Assembly (NCBI RefSeq): GCF_000331305.1 | Contig: NZ_KB217478.1 | Span: forward strand, 8,277,481-8,341,480 | Origin: Calothrix sp. PCC 7103 | GTDB taxonomy: Bacteria > Cyanobacteriota > Cyanobacteriia > Cyanobacteriales > Nostocaceae | Direction: 5' to 3' | DNA: 64,000 bases | Shown: piece by piece, positions 37,685-47,072 of the stretch | Layout of the letters: the number at the start of each line of letters is the position of its first letter | Numbering within the stretch: the first letter of the stretch is position 1 | Notes under the pieces: generated by a model | What the model was told of the DNA's origin: nothing | What the model saw: the letters and a program-made list of their open reading frames with translations, nothing else | The model's database searches: none | Translations under genes and position numbers: made by a program

Positions 37685-38353
37685 ATGTTTGGAAGATTCT
37701 TTATTTCAGGAATAATTGCTGCAACTACTTCGATTTTCATTCCCAAAATGATTGCTATTGTACCACTAGAACCTGCTTCTTCCGGTACAGAAAGAGCTAT
37801 TTTTTGTTTAGTTATAAACTGTTTACTAGATTATCAAAATTTCGATTTGATACATACTGTTAAATTAGACAATGTTTTACTTGAAACAAATTTCAAATAC
37901 TCTCCTCGAATGATGGCTTTTTTAGCAACTATTCGCTGGGCTGAAACTGGAACAAGTGGCGCCGAAAGTTATAAAAAGTTGACTTTTCGCGGAACTTTTA
38001 ATAATTTCTCAACTCATCCACTCAAGAAACAATGCGCCCTAGTTAATGGTCGGCAAATTTGTTCTACTGCTGCTGGTGCTTACCAAATGTTAGACAAATC
38101 TTGGTATGAATTGGCACCTAAGTTAAATTTAAAAGATTTTTCTCCTGCTTCGCAAGATAAAATGGCAGTTGAATATATTCGTCGTAATAAGGCTATCTCT
38201 GATGTTGAAGCAGGTAATTTTGAGTATGCTGCATCAAAAGTAGGAAGAATATGGGCAAGTTTCCCTGACAATGATTATAACCAAAACCCAAAAAGCATGA
38301 ATAAATTAATGAATTATTATCAACAGCAGTTATTAGCTTTTGGTGGGCAATAA
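37685..38353 (+). CDS. Lysozyme-like muramidase (phage endolysin-type fold)
   Basis: 222 residues. The N-terminal hydrophobic segment (FISGIIAATTSIFIPKMIAI) acts as signal or anchor. From about residue 78 the sequence MAFLATIRWAETGT places a Glu in the position of the catalytic acid of GH104/lambda-type lysozymes, followed by STAAGAYQML and SPASQDKMAVEYI, both typical of that fold. Likely cleaves peptidoglycan, for example in cell-wall remodelling at septa. No holin or phage genes are near, so it is probably a cellular enzyme. Confidence 0.8.
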   Translation: MFGRFFISGIIAATTSIFIPKMIAIVPLEPASSGTERAIFCLVINCLLDYQNFDLIHTVKLDNVLLETNFKYSPRMMAFLATIRWAETGTSGAESYKKLTFRGTFNNFSTHPLKKQCALVNGRQICSTAAGAYQMLDKSWYELAPKLNLKDFSPASQDKMAVEYIRRNKAISDVEAGNFEYAASKVGRIWASFPDNDYNQNPKSMNKLMNYYQQQLLAFGGQ

Positions 38354-38390
38354 CATGCTAAATAATAAAACCTACGCAATTGCTGCATAA

Positions 38391-38461
38391 AGTAGGGTGC
38401 GTGACACCACCAAAAAAATTCAACGAAGTGATAAAACGAATAGCGTCACGTACCATATCCT
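38391..38461. repeat. MITE-like inverted repeat, copy of the one at 30452
   Basis: Begins AGTAGGGTGCGTGACACC and ends AGCGTCACGTACCATATCCT. Its reverse complement aligns along its length with 30452-30520 (shared GTGACGCT, ATTCGTTTTAT and GTGTCACGCACCCTACT), so the two are copies in opposite orientation. Confidence 0.7.
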
Positions 38462-38463
38462 AA

Positions 38464-38781
38464 TTATGAATGAACTTCTGCATCTTGTAGCTCTTTAGCA
38501 AAATCTTCTAACGGTGATTCATTTTCATCAGGTTTAAATTCCAACGATAGTCTGACTTTTCCGCGTCTCCAACTGTTAGCACGAAAACGCAGTACTTCAC
38601 ATTCAATACCTTTATCAAATAATGAAGACTCTGCTGTTTCTAACCCAACTAGCTCTTTGATTGCTTCTAACAGTTGAATCACTTTGAAGGTATCTGATAC
38701 ATCTAAGCTATCTAGATTTTCTGTATTTATAGATACAACTTCATAGTGATGTAATCGATGAAACTCATTATCCATAGACAT
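38464..38781 (-). CDS. KGK-domain family small protein
   Basis: 105 residues. The C-terminal stretch WRRGKVRLSLEFKPDE matches the KGK-domain family (named for a Lys-Gly-Lys motif, here RGK), small proteins found mostly in cyanobacteria, function unknown. No signal peptide or membrane helix. It is separated from ccsA by a small GGTGG/CCACC hairpin and probably transcribed alone. Confidence 0.7.
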   Translation of the reverse strand: MSMDNEFHRLHHYEVVSINTENLDSLDVSDTFKVIQLLEAIKELVGLETAESSLFDKGIECEVLRFRANSWRRGKVRLSLEFKPDENESPLEDFAKELQDAEVHS

Positions 38782-38865
38782 CTATAACATTTACTTTAAA
38801 TATATCTATATATTTATATAAAAGTCACAAGTTAACATAAATTAAATCAAAACTTAAAATAGTAA

Positions 38866-38883
38866 GGTGGACCGAAGCCCACC
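38866..38883. terminator. GGTGG hairpin after ccsA
   Basis: GGTGG (38866-38870) and CCACC (38879-38883), preceded by AGTAA like the hairpins at 13946 and 30452. It sits ten bases beyond the ccsA stop codon and could end that transcript. Confidence 0.45.
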
Positions 38884-38892
38884 ATACAAATA

Positions 38893-39960
38893 TTAAAAGA
38901 ACCATCCGTAAGAATGTAAACCTTTACCCAGCAAATTTACACCTAAATAACAAATCCATACAACCACAAAGCCACTAGCCGCTAAAATTGCAGGGCGCCG
39001 ACCTTGCCAACCACGTGTAATTCTCGAATGCAGGTAAGCAGTAAATACCAACCAAGTAATTAAAGCCCAAGTTTCTTTAGGGTCCCAACTCCAGTAAGAA
39101 CCCCAAGCTTCATTTGCCCAAACGGCGCCTGCGATAATACCAATTGTCAGTAAAGGAAAACCTAAACCAATGACACGGTAGCTAATATTATCCAATGTTT
39201 CTGCAAGACTTAAACGCTGTGGTGATAAAGTTGATGCTGTTGTTACTGCTTGAGTATCAGCCGCAACAATATTTAAAACTGCTGAAGAACCATTTCCATT
39301 ATTATTACTGCCTTTGTAACGCGCATAGCCGTTGTTATCAGCAATACTATTTACATCTGGTTCCGTTACAAGCTCACCAGCTTTATGCAAACGATAACCA
39401 TTACTACGATATCCGCCGGCACCAAACGAACTACCTTGAAGTTGAATATCTTGTCCTTTTGTAACAACAAGAAATGCAATTGCTAACAGCGAACCAACCA
39501 TTAGCGCTGAATAACTTAGCATCATTACACTAACATGCATCATCAACCAGTTAGATTTGAGTGCAGGTACCAAAGGTTCAGCTTTCTGCATCTCAGACGG
39601 TAAAGTTAATGTTGCAAAAGCTGTAATACCCATAGCGACAGGTGCCGTTGCTACTCCAACCAAACGACTACGGCTAGTATTTTCAGCTATAAGATGTACC
39701 GTAGTAATACCCCACGCCAAAAAAAACAGCGACTCGTATAAATTACTAAGAGGGAAATAACCCGCTTCAATCCATCGCGCTCCTAACAATGTTGCCATGC
39801 ATAAATTCGCTATCGCCATTCCCGCAGTCCCCAGTGCAGGTAAAAAGGGTAGGTTCGGAAACGCGGCGCCGCTCCAATATACCAGCATCGTAATAAACAA
39901 AACTGCAAAAGAAGCATTGTCCAGCCAGTTCTGGAGGACAACCAGATTGACAAAATTCAT
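38893..39960 (-). CDS. ccsA: Cytochrome c biogenesis protein CcsA (System II haem handling)
   Basis: Membrane protein that delivers haem to apocytochromes c (cytochrome f, c6) in the thylakoid lumen, with a ResB/Ccs1 partner. 355 residues, about eight transmembrane helices. The tryptophan-rich haem motif [18 protein letters not shown] lies at about residues 290-307 and conserved His residues in [13 protein letters not shown] and HSRITRGW flank it. A variable, Asn/Gly-rich loop (about residues 170-240) is typical of cyanobacterial forms. Databases also call this protein CcsB. Partner gene not in the window. Confidence 0.92.
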   Translation of the reverse strand: MNFVNLVVLQNWLDNASFAVLFITMLVYWSGAAFPNLPFLPALGTAGMAIANLCMATLLGARWIEAGYFPLSNLYESLFFLAWGITTVHLIAENTSRSRLVGVATAPVAMGITAFATLTLPSEMQKAEPLVPALKSNWLMMHVSVMMLSYSALMVGSLLAIAFLVVTKGQDIQLQGSSFGAGGYRSNGYRLHKAGELVTEPDVNSIADNNGYARYKGSNNNGNGSSAVLNIVAADTQAVTTASTLSPQRLSLAETLDNISYRVIGLGFPLLTIGIIAGAVWANEAWGSYWSWDPKETWALITWLVFTAYLHSRITRGWQGRRPAILAASGFVVVWICYLGVNLLGKGLHSYGWFF

Positions 39961-40054
39961 AAAACGTGTTCTCCAGTCAATTCCTGAACAGTTTATTCTA
40001 TTATTTAAATCCTAACTTTTTCTGACGATTTGTTAAATGTATTGCGTCTTTGCT

Positions 40055-41794
40055 TTACGGTGTTACAGTCGGACTAGGCAACGGTGCCGGCTTTCCACCT
40101 TTCTTAAGCGAGATAAATATATCGTAGCGATTGCTGCGGTTATCACTGACTGCACTCGTTACTCCAATGGAACGTGTAGCGTTTAAAAATGTTTGCTGGT
40201 TAGGAAACAAAGGAGGCAACGGAAAATTTTTAGAGGTACGTTCCACATCTAAGAAAAATTGACTGTTAATTGGATTTAGTTCTGATGGAACTGCTTTCTG
40301 AAAAGCTTGACCGCGTGCGAGCGATTTATTCGATTGATTCGTAGTCAAAATTTTCTCAGCAATCGGCGCCCCTAATGCTATAAAAGCAACATCATCATCC
40401 ATCCACCCATGACTGGCAGTTAAAGTACCAAATGGTCCAATCCAATTAATAATCGGCTTACCTAATGCTCGTTTCTCTTCTATTATAAACTGGTACTGAC
40501 TACGCATAGCCTCATCAAGCTGTTTGAGAGCGGCATCAGCGCGTTGACGATTGTTAGTCTTTACCATAAATACTAACGCCGCGCGGAAAGCTTCTTCTTG
40601 ACCATCTCTAGAAGTCGGAATCACCGATAACGAAAACTCGCCATTCATCCAACTCAAAAAATCGCGCTCTAAATCCATATTAACCCAAGATTTAAAGCCA
40701 TTACGTAATTGTTCGGGTGGCATTGGTGATAAAGGATTATTTTGCGATGTTGAACTATAATCTGCCCAAGCACGCGCTAAATTTCCACCTGACAACATCA
40801 TCAGCGTTTCAGCAGGGACACGATTTTGCATTTCCCCCGCACTGTTATCCACTCTCAGTACTCGTGAACTATTAGGGTTTAACCAAGAAACACCTTTAAG
40901 CTTAACTCCCTCACTCTCTAAAATAATTGTTCCAGCAAGACCTTGATTACTTTGCAATTGCGATAACACTTGAGCTGGAAACTGACGGTTTGGAGCTGCA
41001 CTCGCAATTTTCGCACTCGCTGGTACATTTATATAGAATTGACCAAAAGGCTGGTAGCTAGAAATTTTAGAAATATTATTCGCATACCCAGGAACTGTAG
41101 AAAGCGATGTTTTTGCTTGGTAAGCATCAATTGCTTTCTCCATTGCCTTTGAATCATCAGTAATAACTACATATTTATTTTCAATAACCGAGACAGCAAA
41201 ATCCTCAGTTGTGTTATTAGAATTAATATCAATTTCTTTTATTGGTATACCTTTATACTGACGTTCTTTTAAACTGGTGCCTTTTTTAGCTTGAAGTTGA
41301 GTTAGAGCAGTTTTGGCATTTTGAGCATTTTTAATTGGTAATACCAAAATTAACTGTTGACTACTAGCAGTTCTAACATTTTCAGCCACAGGTTTAGCAG
41401 GTGGTTTAGAGCTATCAATATTAGCAAGAACTGCTAATGTTACTTCTTCTCCTACCCAAGGTTGGATATCTTTTTTAAAATCGTAACCATTATTACTAAG
41501 AAAACGGTCGCGTAACTGAACTATATTTTTATCGATTTCTGCTTGTACCTCGCTAGTTCCAAACTGACGTAACTGCTCCCACTGTCTAACATCAGTTGTT
41601 AACGAAACAGCGAACAATGCATCAGTAGGAATAATAGTTGCTCCTGGTGGTAAATCCCTAGATAATGGCTTTCCTTGTGTTAATAGCCAGTATCCAGCAA
41701 TACCACCACCAATCAGTAATCCAGCAGAAGATAACGTCAGTATCAGAGACGGTTTCTTTTTTTTCATCGAGACAGACACACTTACCCGTGCCAT
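40055..41794 (-). CDS. DUF3352 protein, membrane-anchored
   Basis: 579 residues. An N-terminal transmembrane anchor (SLILTLSSAGLLIGGGIAGYW) follows a basic stretch, and the rest lies outside the membrane. The pattern PPGATIIPTDALFAVSLTTD and GYDFKKDIQPWVGEEVTLAV, then an internal second half with similar spacing, matches the cyanobacterial DUF3352 family. No catalytic motif is visible and function is unknown. Met1 or Met10 could be the start. Not in an operon. Confidence 0.8.
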   Translation of the reverse strand: MARVSVSVSMKKKKPSLILTLSSAGLLIGGGIAGYWLLTQGKPLSRDLPPGATIIPTDALFAVSLTTDVRQWEQLRQFGTSEVQAEIDKNIVQLRDRFLSNNGYDFKKDIQPWVGEEVTLAVLANIDSSKPPAKPVAENVRTASSQQLILVLPIKNAQNAKTALTQLQAKKGTSLKERQYKGIPIKEIDINSNNTTEDFAVSVIENKYVVITDDSKAMEKAIDAYQAKTSLSTVPGYANNISKISSYQPFGQFYINVPASAKIASAAPNRQFPAQVLSQLQSNQGLAGTIILESEGVKLKGVSWLNPNSSRVLRVDNSAGEMQNRVPAETLMMLSGGNLARAWADYSSTSQNNPLSPMPPEQLRNGFKSWVNMDLERDFLSWMNGEFSLSVIPTSRDGQEEAFRAALVFMVKTNNRQRADAALKQLDEAMRSQYQFIIEEKRALGKPIINWIGPFGTLTASHGWMDDDVAFIALGAPIAEKILTTNQSNKSLARGQAFQKAVPSELNPINSQFFLDVERTSKNFPLPPLFPNQQTFLNATRSIGVTSAVSDNRSNRYDIFISLKKGGKPAPLPSPTVTP

Positions 41795-42193
41795 TGGGAC
41801 TTACACCTCATCAATATTGCTTAAATTAATCACAAACCGGGTTTCTACGCATTCATTTTCGCAGACAAATTGTCATTTTTATTACAATATATCAACAATA
41901 AACCCGGTTTCTTAGATTTTAAAATAACGTCTAAAACTCAGAATTCAAGCCATTAGAAGCGTTTAATATCAAAATTATGCTTGAAACCGTAAATTTTAAT
42001 CATGCGAACAGTAAAGCACCTACTCGTCTAAATAGTAATACTGCTTAACTTATAACACTTTCATAATCTAGATTGATGTATTATTTACTACCTATTAAAA
42101 ACAATAACGCTGTAGAGACGTGTTTACGTAGTGTCCCGCTCTTAATAATCACGTCTCTACATCAACGGTATAAAAAATATGAGATTAAATCAA
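41795..42193. other. Intergenic region with repeats
   Basis: Contains AACCGGGTTTCT and AAACCCGGTTTCTT palindromic repeats (about 41838-41910) and the GTAGAGACGTG element at 42112-42160. The 61-codon frame from 42073 runs through this element and is not considered a gene. Confidence 0.5.
42112..42160. repeat. GTAGAGACGTG inverted-repeat element, copy 1
   Basis: Starts GTAGAGACGTG and ends CACGTCTCTAC (perfect 11-base terminal inverted repeat) with 27 bases between. A second copy at 42853-42904 lies on the other side of the chorismate lyase gene. Confidence 0.75.
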
Positions 42194-42802
42194 TCAAAGC
42201 TTTGGAGAGCCAAGATATTTTGCTAAATAAGGTGAGAAAACTTCGTAAATTAAAGTAAGAGGTTGCCCATGATGCCAAAACAAGTAATGGCGCCCCCAAA
42301 AAGGTCCAGGCATATCAAAACCTGACTCTAATGCTTGAGAGTGACCAAGGTAAATTCCTTGAACATCGCGATAAAGTTCTGTACGCAAGCGTGCGAGACT
42401 TGCCCAAATTGGTAATGAACGATTTTGTAAATACTCATCCACATGCGAAGCTTCCCACCATGAAGTTGCATATGCCAAACGTTGCCCCGAAGCTGTGCGT
42501 AACCAAACTTGGCGCCGTAGTCGTGGTCCCGGTACAGCTTGAATTAAATCAGGCGCCCCATCCATATCCATGCCAATTAACGACATATCAATGACATCAA
42601 CCTCTGTAGGTTCGCCAGTCAACAATTGTAAATGCCTTGTCGGAGAACCATCACCCAAAAGTAACAGTTGCCAAGTCGGTGCCAATTGGTGATGAGGCAA
42701 ACCCTTTTGAATTGCTTCGTCAGTACCTGCCCAACTAGGAGATAACCTATGCCAAGCATTGGGCACTATTAAATTATTCGCTGGTGTAAATATAGCAGTC
42801 AT
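42194..42802 (-). CDS. Chorismate lyase-family protein (4-hydroxybenzoate synthesis)
   Basis: 202 residues, similar to the cyanobacterial chorismate pyruvate-lyase family (Synechocystis sll1797 type), which makes 4-hydroxybenzoate, the ring precursor of plastoquinone. Marks: WQLLLLGDGSPTRHLQLLTG, EVDVIDMS, RRQVWLRTASGQRLAYATSWW and a C-terminal PGPFWGRHYLFWHHGQPLTLIYEVF. No membrane segment. The gene stands alone, flanked on both sides by copies of the same GTAGAGACGTG element. Confidence 0.85.
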   Translation of the reverse strand: MTAIFTPANNLIVPNAWHRLSPSWAGTDEAIQKGLPHHQLAPTWQLLLLGDGSPTRHLQLLTGEPTEVDVIDMSLIGMDMDGAPDLIQAVPGPRLRRQVWLRTASGQRLAYATSWWEASHVDEYLQNRSLPIWASLARLRTELYRDVQGIYLGHSQALESGFDMPGPFWGRHYLFWHHGQPLTLIYEVFSPYLAKYLGSPKL

Positions 42803-42852
42803 TCTTTACAAAACTTTATCTATATATATAAAAGCACAAAAACCCAAAAATT

Positions 42853-42904
42853 GTAGAGACGTGTAATCCGGAGGATTTCCCGTAGGGATTAATCACGTCT
42901 CTAC
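42853..42904. repeat. GTAGAGACGTG inverted-repeat element, copy 2
   Basis: Same 11-base terminal inverted repeat as at 42112, with a different 30-base centre (TAATCCGGAGGATTTCCCG...). It lies between the chorismate lyase start and tRNA-Leu. Confidence 0.75.
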
Positions 42905-42933
42905 AATTTGAAAATTATTGAAAAATATTTTAA

Positions 42934-43014
42934 TGCGGATGGCGAGACTCGAACTCGCAAGCCAAAGGCACACGCCCCTCAAACGTGCGCGTATACCAAT
43001 TCCGCCACATCCGC
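42934..43014 (-). tRNA. tRNA-Leu (GAG)
   Basis: On the minus strand a full cloverleaf folds: acceptor GCGGATG/CATCCGC, D stem GCG/CGC with AATTGGTA loop, anticodon stem CACGT/GCGTG with loop TTGAGGG (anticodon GAG), long variable arm as in leucine tRNAs, and T arm GCGAG-TTCGAGT-CTCGC. The discriminator base is A and CCA is not encoded. It reads CUC and CUU codons. Confidence 0.95.
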
Positions 43015-43280
43015 TCAATTTATTCAACTAAATAGAGAATATAACACATAAATTTGGTTATGGCGATAGGGGAGTGAAAAAAATTTAAAGGAAATAAAAC
43101 TAACTTGCGCTACAGCAAGGTTTTAAAATGCTGCTAACGTAGTGAAGCAGTTCGTGATACTTAATTTTTTATTGTGGACAGCATAAAGCTCAAATGCTGT
43201 CATAATCTAGAATTAACCCTTGAGTCGCTGGTATGACAAAGCGTGTAGGTCTATTTATTCAATCTTGTTGAAGCATAAAG

Positions 43281-44633
43281 ATGAAGTTTGACAAAATATT
43301 AATTGCTAATCGAGGAGAAATAGCATTGCGCGTTCTCCGGGCTTGTGAGGAGATGGGGATTGCGACGATTGCTGTTCATTCTACGGTTGACCGCAATGCG
43401 CTGCATGTTCAACTTGCAGATGAAGCGGTTTGTATCGGGGAACCTGCTAGTGCTAAGAGTTATTTGAATATACCTAATATTATTGCGGCAGCTTTGACTA
43501 GGGGAGCCACTGCTATTCATCCTGGTTATGGTTTTCTTTCAGAAAACGCACGCTTTGCTGAAATTTGTGCTGACCATAAAATTGCATTTATTGGTCCATC
43601 ACCAGAATCAATTCGGTTGATGGGGGATAAGTCAACGGCGAAAGAAACGATGCAGCGTGCTTCTGTGCCAACAGTTCCAGGGAGTGACGGGTTAGTCGAA
43701 TCAGAAAGTGAGGGATTAGCGATTGCACGAAAAATTGGCTACCCTGTCATGATTAAAGCTACCGCTGGTGGTGGTGGACGTGGTATGCGATTGGTACATT
43801 CAGAAAGTGAATTTGTCAAACTATTTTTAGCAGCACAAGGAGAAGCAGGCGCCGCATTTGGTAACTCTGGTGTTTATATAGAAAAATTTGTTGAACGTCC
43901 CCGCCACATTGAGTTTCAAATCTTAGCAGATAATTACGGTAATGTAGTACATTTATTTGAGCGTGACTGTTCGATTCAACGTCGTAATCAAAAGCTATTA
44001 GAGGAAGCTCCAAGTCCTGCATTAGACCCCGAACTACGCGAAAAAATGGGACAAGCTGCTATCAAAGCTGCTCAATTTATTAATTACAGCGGCGCCGGAA
44101 CCATCGAATTTTTGCTTGACCGTTCGGGACAATTTTACTTCATGGAAATGAACACCCGCATTCAAGTCGAACACCCTGTAACAGAAATGATTACTGGTGT
44201 TGATTTAGTTGTAGAACAAATACGTATAGCTCAAGGAGAAAGACTAAAATTTACACAAGACCAAATACTACTTCGAGGTCACTCAATAGAGTGCCGTATA
44301 AACGCTGAAGACCCAGACCACGATTTTCGTCCGGCACCAGGTCGTATCAGTGGCTATCTTCCACCAGGTGGTCCAGGTGTAAGAATTGACTCTCACGTTT
44401 ATACAGACTACCAAATACCCCCTTATTATGATTCGCTCATTGGTAAATTAATTGTATGGGGTCCCGACCGTCCAACAGCCATAACCCGAATGAAGCGCGC
44501 GCTGCGTGAATGCGCTATCACCGGACTGCCCACAACAATAGGATTCCATCAAAAAATTATGGAAACTCCTCAATTCCTCAAAGGTGAGGTATACACCAAC
44601 TTTGTCCAGGAAATGAACGAACCAAAACTCTAA
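43281..44633 (+). CDS. accC: Biotin carboxylase subunit of acetyl-CoA carboxylase
   Basis: ATP-dependent carboxylation of biotin on BCCP, first half-reaction of fatty-acid synthesis. 450 residues, normal length. N-terminal [20 protein letters not shown], the glycine-rich ATP-grasp loop [13 protein letters not shown] (about 159-171), [19 protein letters not shown], and the active-site [18 protein letters not shown] (about 289-306) are all intact. In cyanobacteria this gene usually stands alone, as here. It precedes a heptamer repeat region. Confidence 0.96.
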   Translation: MKFDKILIANRGEIALRVLRACEEMGIATIAVHSTVDRNALHVQLADEAVCIGEPASAKSYLNIPNIIAAALTRGATAIHPGYGFLSENARFAEICADHKIAFIGPSPESIRLMGDKSTAKETMQRASVPTVPGSDGLVESESEGLAIARKIGYPVMIKATAGGGGRGMRLVHSESEFVKLFLAAQGEAGAAFGNSGVYIEKFVERPRHIEFQILADNYGNVVHLFERDCSIQRRNQKLLEEAPSPALDPELREKMGQAAIKAAQFINYSGAGTIEFLLDRSGQFYFMEMNTRIQVEHPVTEMITGVDLVVEQIRIAQGERLKFTQDQILLRGHSIECRINAEDPDHDFRPAPGRISGYLPPGGPGVRIDSHVYTDYQIPPYYDSLIGKLIVWGPDRPTAITRMKRALRECAITGLPTTIGFHQKIMETPQFLKGEVYTNFVQEMNEPKL

Positions 44634-44639
44634 AGAAGT

Positions 44640-44682
44640 AATGAGTGCTGAGTTCTGAGTTTTTGTCACTCAGCACTCAGTA
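44640..44682. repeat. STRR-like AGTGCTG/CAGCACT repeats
   Basis: TGAGTGCTGAGTTCTGAG followed by CACTCAGCACTCAGTACT, facing copies that can form a hairpin. Lies between convergent accC and yggT and may terminate both. Confidence 0.7.
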
Positions 44683-44685
44683 CTT

Positions 44686-44970
44686 TCAACTCATCATTGT
44701 CAACAACCCTTGTTGTCCAAGTAAAATCTCGCGTATTAAGCTAACGATACCTACCCAAATAATGGGGGTAATATCCACCCCACCAATAGGTGGGACAATT
44801 TTGCGCGATGGAATCAAGAAAATTTCAGTTGGCAGCGCTACTAGATTAAATGGAAAGCGCTTTAAATCTACTTGTGGGTACCACGTCAAGACTATACGGA
44901 AAATAAACAGAAAAATCATTAGTCCTAACAACGGACCAAGTATCAAAGTTGTAATATCTACAGGTGTCAT
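44686..44970 (-). CDS. YggT-family membrane protein
   Basis: 94 residues with two transmembrane helices (about 8-28 and 68-85). The middle segment LTWYPQVDLKRFPFNLVALPTE and the PSRKIVPPIGGVDITPIIW motif are the YggT core. Cyanobacterial and chloroplast relatives (YlmG type) are linked to nucleoid and plastid distribution or to photosynthetic complex assembly. Convergent with accC. Confidence 0.88.
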   Translation of the reverse strand: MTPVDITTLILGPLLGLMIFLFIFRIVLTWYPQVDLKRFPFNLVALPTEIFLIPSRKIVPPIGGVDITPIIWVGIVSLIREILLGQQGLLTMMS

Positions 44971-45135
44971 AGGTTGTATACTGAATAACCTTAAGCTTTG
45001 TTAAGACTTCTTTCATCTTAGCGTGAAGGTGAAATGGACAGAACTCGTACAGTTAATTTCTTTTACTCCTTTTCAAGTACGCTATACACTATTAGAATTG
45101 TTAGTAAGTATGTAATAAAAGGTTGGTTTAAAGTT

Positions 45136-45255
45136 ATGACACCTTCTTTAGCAAATTTTCTTTGGAGTTTACTTGCGGGTACATTGATTGTCGTCGTTCC
45201 CGCAACGGTGGGATTGATATTTGTCAGCCAAAAAGATAAAATCCAGCGCGGCTAA
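45136..45255 (+). CDS. psbX: Photosystem II protein PsbX
   Basis: 39 residues with a single transmembrane helix: [19 protein letters not shown]... ending SQKDKIQRG. This is the small PsbX subunit near cytochrome b559 in photosystem II, affecting plastoquinone exchange at QB. Start chosen at ATG 45136; the open frame extends to 45034 but the family begins at MTPSL. A strong hairpin begins one base after the stop codon. Confidence 0.93.
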   Translation: MTPSLANFLWSLLAGTLIVVVPATVGLIFVSQKDKIQRG

Positions 45256-45256
45256 A

Positions 45257-45285
45257 ATTTTGAGAGTCAGCGTGACTCTTAAAAT
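45257..45285 (+). terminator. 13-bp hairpin after psbX
   Basis: ATTTTGAGAGTCA (45257-45269), loop GCG, TGACTCTTAAAAT (45273-45285), with one G-U pair. Immediately follows the psbX stop codon, so it probably ends or protects the psbX mRNA. Confidence 0.7.
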
Positions 45286-45310
45286 GGTCTAAAGTCTTGA
45301 CAGATTCTAC

Positions 45311-45352
45311 TTTCCCCTAATTTTGGAAAAAATCTTCTAAAATTAGGGGAAA
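45311..45352. repeat. 14-bp perfect inverted repeat between psbX and ycf66
   Basis: TTTCCCCTAATTTT (45311-45324) and AAAATTAGGGGAAA (45339-45352) with a 14-base loop. A second strong structure before ycf66; terminator, transcript leader or regulatory site are all possible. Confidence 0.65.
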
Positions 45353-45464
45353 GTCCTGTATCTAATCATGATGCTTCTTGTACATATATTGTTATTGTGA
45401 CTTGTGAGAGTAGAGTTTTTAATATTAAGCCGCTAACATAGATTTTGAGATTAGGTAAAAGATA

Positions 45465-46415
45465 ATGCTAATTTTTGGGCTGACAAGCGCCAGTGTTCTG
45501 GCTCAGGTAAATGTAGGCGCCACCCCAGCTACTTTTTTAGGGATTTTCCTGGCTGTGGCTGGGGCAGCTCTCTATTTCATTCGTAACGTTAAACCAGAAT
45601 TAGCGCGCGACCACGATATATTTTTCGCGGCAGTTGGTTTGCTTTGCGGGTTTATATTAATATTTCAAGGTTGGCGCCTTGACCCGATTTTACAATTTGG
45701 TCAATTAATGCTTGTAGGGTCAACTGTGTTTTTTGCTTATGAGAGTATTCGTTTGCGAAGTATTGCAACCGAACAAGCAAAGCGCAATACACCAATTGTT
45801 GACGAAGACCGTCCTGTTAGTAAAAACTACGGGAGTTATCGTAGAACTTCTAAGGCTGAACGGGTAGACATGGACTTAGAGCCACTTCCTTATTATGAGG
45901 ACGACGAATATCAAGAACGTCCTCGAATTCGTGGTAGTAATCCTGAACGGCGCCCTAGAAGCGGTTACGATGATTATCAAGATTCAGACGTAGATTCTTC
46001 ACGTCGTTCATCGCGTCGCATTAGTAACGATAGAAATGATTTAACTACCGATAAACCCGCTCGGCGGCGAACATCTCGTACAGAAGGTCGTACTTCCCCA
46101 AGGTTTGATGACGACGATTGGAATTCTTCAAGCTCGTCAAGGGCTAATACCGATGATGATTGGGATAGCCCAGCAAACGAAGAACGTAGAACTTCACGTC
46201 GTGGCAGCAGTTCCGAACGTCCAGAAACTCGTCCTAACGACGATGTTGTACCGACGAGACCTAGACGTAGAAGACCTTCTTCAGAAGGAGCGCGTTCAGA
46301 TAATTTCGATATAGATGAATCAATACCAACTGCTGATTATACACCGCTTGAGCAACCAAAAGAAAGACCAGAGCGACCAAATAAATTTGATGATGACGAT
46401 TTGCCAATGAGCTAG
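45465..46415 (+). CDS. ycf66: Ycf66-family membrane protein
   Basis: 316 residues. The N-terminal 90 residues contain the Ycf66 core with three hydrophobic helices (VNVGATPATFLGIFLAVAGA, FFAAVGLLCGFILIF, LMLVGSTVFFAYES). The rest is a long hydrophilic tail very rich in Arg, Ser, Asp and Glu and probably disordered. Ycf66 is found in cyanobacteria and plastids; function is unknown but is thought to relate to photosynthesis. Neighbourhood with psbX supports that. Confidence 0.88.
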   Translation: MLIFGLTSASVLAQVNVGATPATFLGIFLAVAGAALYFIRNVKPELARDHDIFFAAVGLLCGFILIFQGWRLDPILQFGQLMLVGSTVFFAYESIRLRSIATEQAKRNTPIVDEDRPVSKNYGSYRRTSKAERVDMDLEPLPYYEDDEYQERPRIRGSNPERRPRSGYDDYQDSDVDSSRRSSRRISNDRNDLTTDKPARRRTSRTEGRTSPRFDDDDWNSSSSSRANTDDDWDSPANEERRTSRRGSSSERPETRPNDDVVPTRPRRRRPSSEGARSDNFDIDESIPTADYTPLEQPKERPERPNKFDDDDLPMS

Positions 46416-46479
46416 TAATATTACACTGACCTGTTTTAATTTAAATAGGTGAGCGTGAACCCGATGGAAAATAGTTAAG

Positions 46480-47028
46480 GTGAAAAAACTTACACCTAAA
46501 TGGCTCCAAAATAAAATCCATTGGAGTCTACTTTTTAGTTTAGTCGTTACTTCTTGCAGTTCTGACAATATTCCTATAGGTCCGACATCGCTCAACAGTC
46601 GTTTTACCGAAGAACAACCGGCATTGAGCGGTAACGGACGTTTTTTAGCGTTTATTTCAAACCGTAACGGCGCCCATCAACTACTAGTATACGATTTGCA
46701 ACAGCAAGAATTCTTTCGTATCCCACGTTTAACCCGACCCGATACAATTATTGAGAGTCCGAGTTTAAGCTACACAGGACGTTATGTTGCTTATATTACA
46801 AGCGACCAAGGTAGACCCGTTATTGGACTATACGACCGTGCTGACCAACAGTCGCAGATTCTCACCCCAATTTATCGCGGCTGGGTGCGTAATCCTAACA
46901 TTAGTCCAGATGGGCGATATGTAGTATTTGAAACTAGCGCACGTGGTCAATGGGATATTGAAGTACTCGACCGAGGTCCAAATATTGAACTAGATATTCC
47001 AAGTGGGGCGCCAATCAATCCACCCTAA
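46480..47028 (+). CDS. TolB-like beta-propeller lipoprotein, first of a pair
   Basis: 182 residues from GTG 46480. Lipoprotein signal: basic start, hydrophobic stretch and lipobox LVVTSC (Cys at about 26). The mature part has about three PD40/WD40-like repeats (FTEEQPALSGNGRFLAFIS, ESPSLSYTGRYVAYIT, RNPNISPDGRYVVFET), half or less of a full propeller, so it may dimerise. Function unknown. The next gene, 44 bases on, is a paralogue. Confidence 0.8.
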   Translation: MKKLTPKWLQNKIHWSLLFSLVVTSCSSDNIPIGPTSLNSRFTEEQPALSGNGRFLAFISNRNGAHQLLVYDLQQQEFFRIPRLTRPDTIIESPSLSYTGRYVAYITSDQGRPVIGLYDRADQQSQILTPIYRGWVRNPNISPDGRYVVFETSARGQWDIEVLDRGPNIELDIPSGAPINPP

Positions 47029-47072
47029 TATCACCCTAATATTTAGTATGGCTAGTATGGCTACATAAAAGC

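Noticed and set aside
37685-38353. Lysozyme-like gene as a phage remnant
   Set aside because: No holin, tail or integrase nearby, and it has its own export signal.
42073-42258. 61-codon frame upstream of chorismate lyase
   Set aside because: Runs through the GTAGAGACGTG element and into the antisense of the lyase gene.
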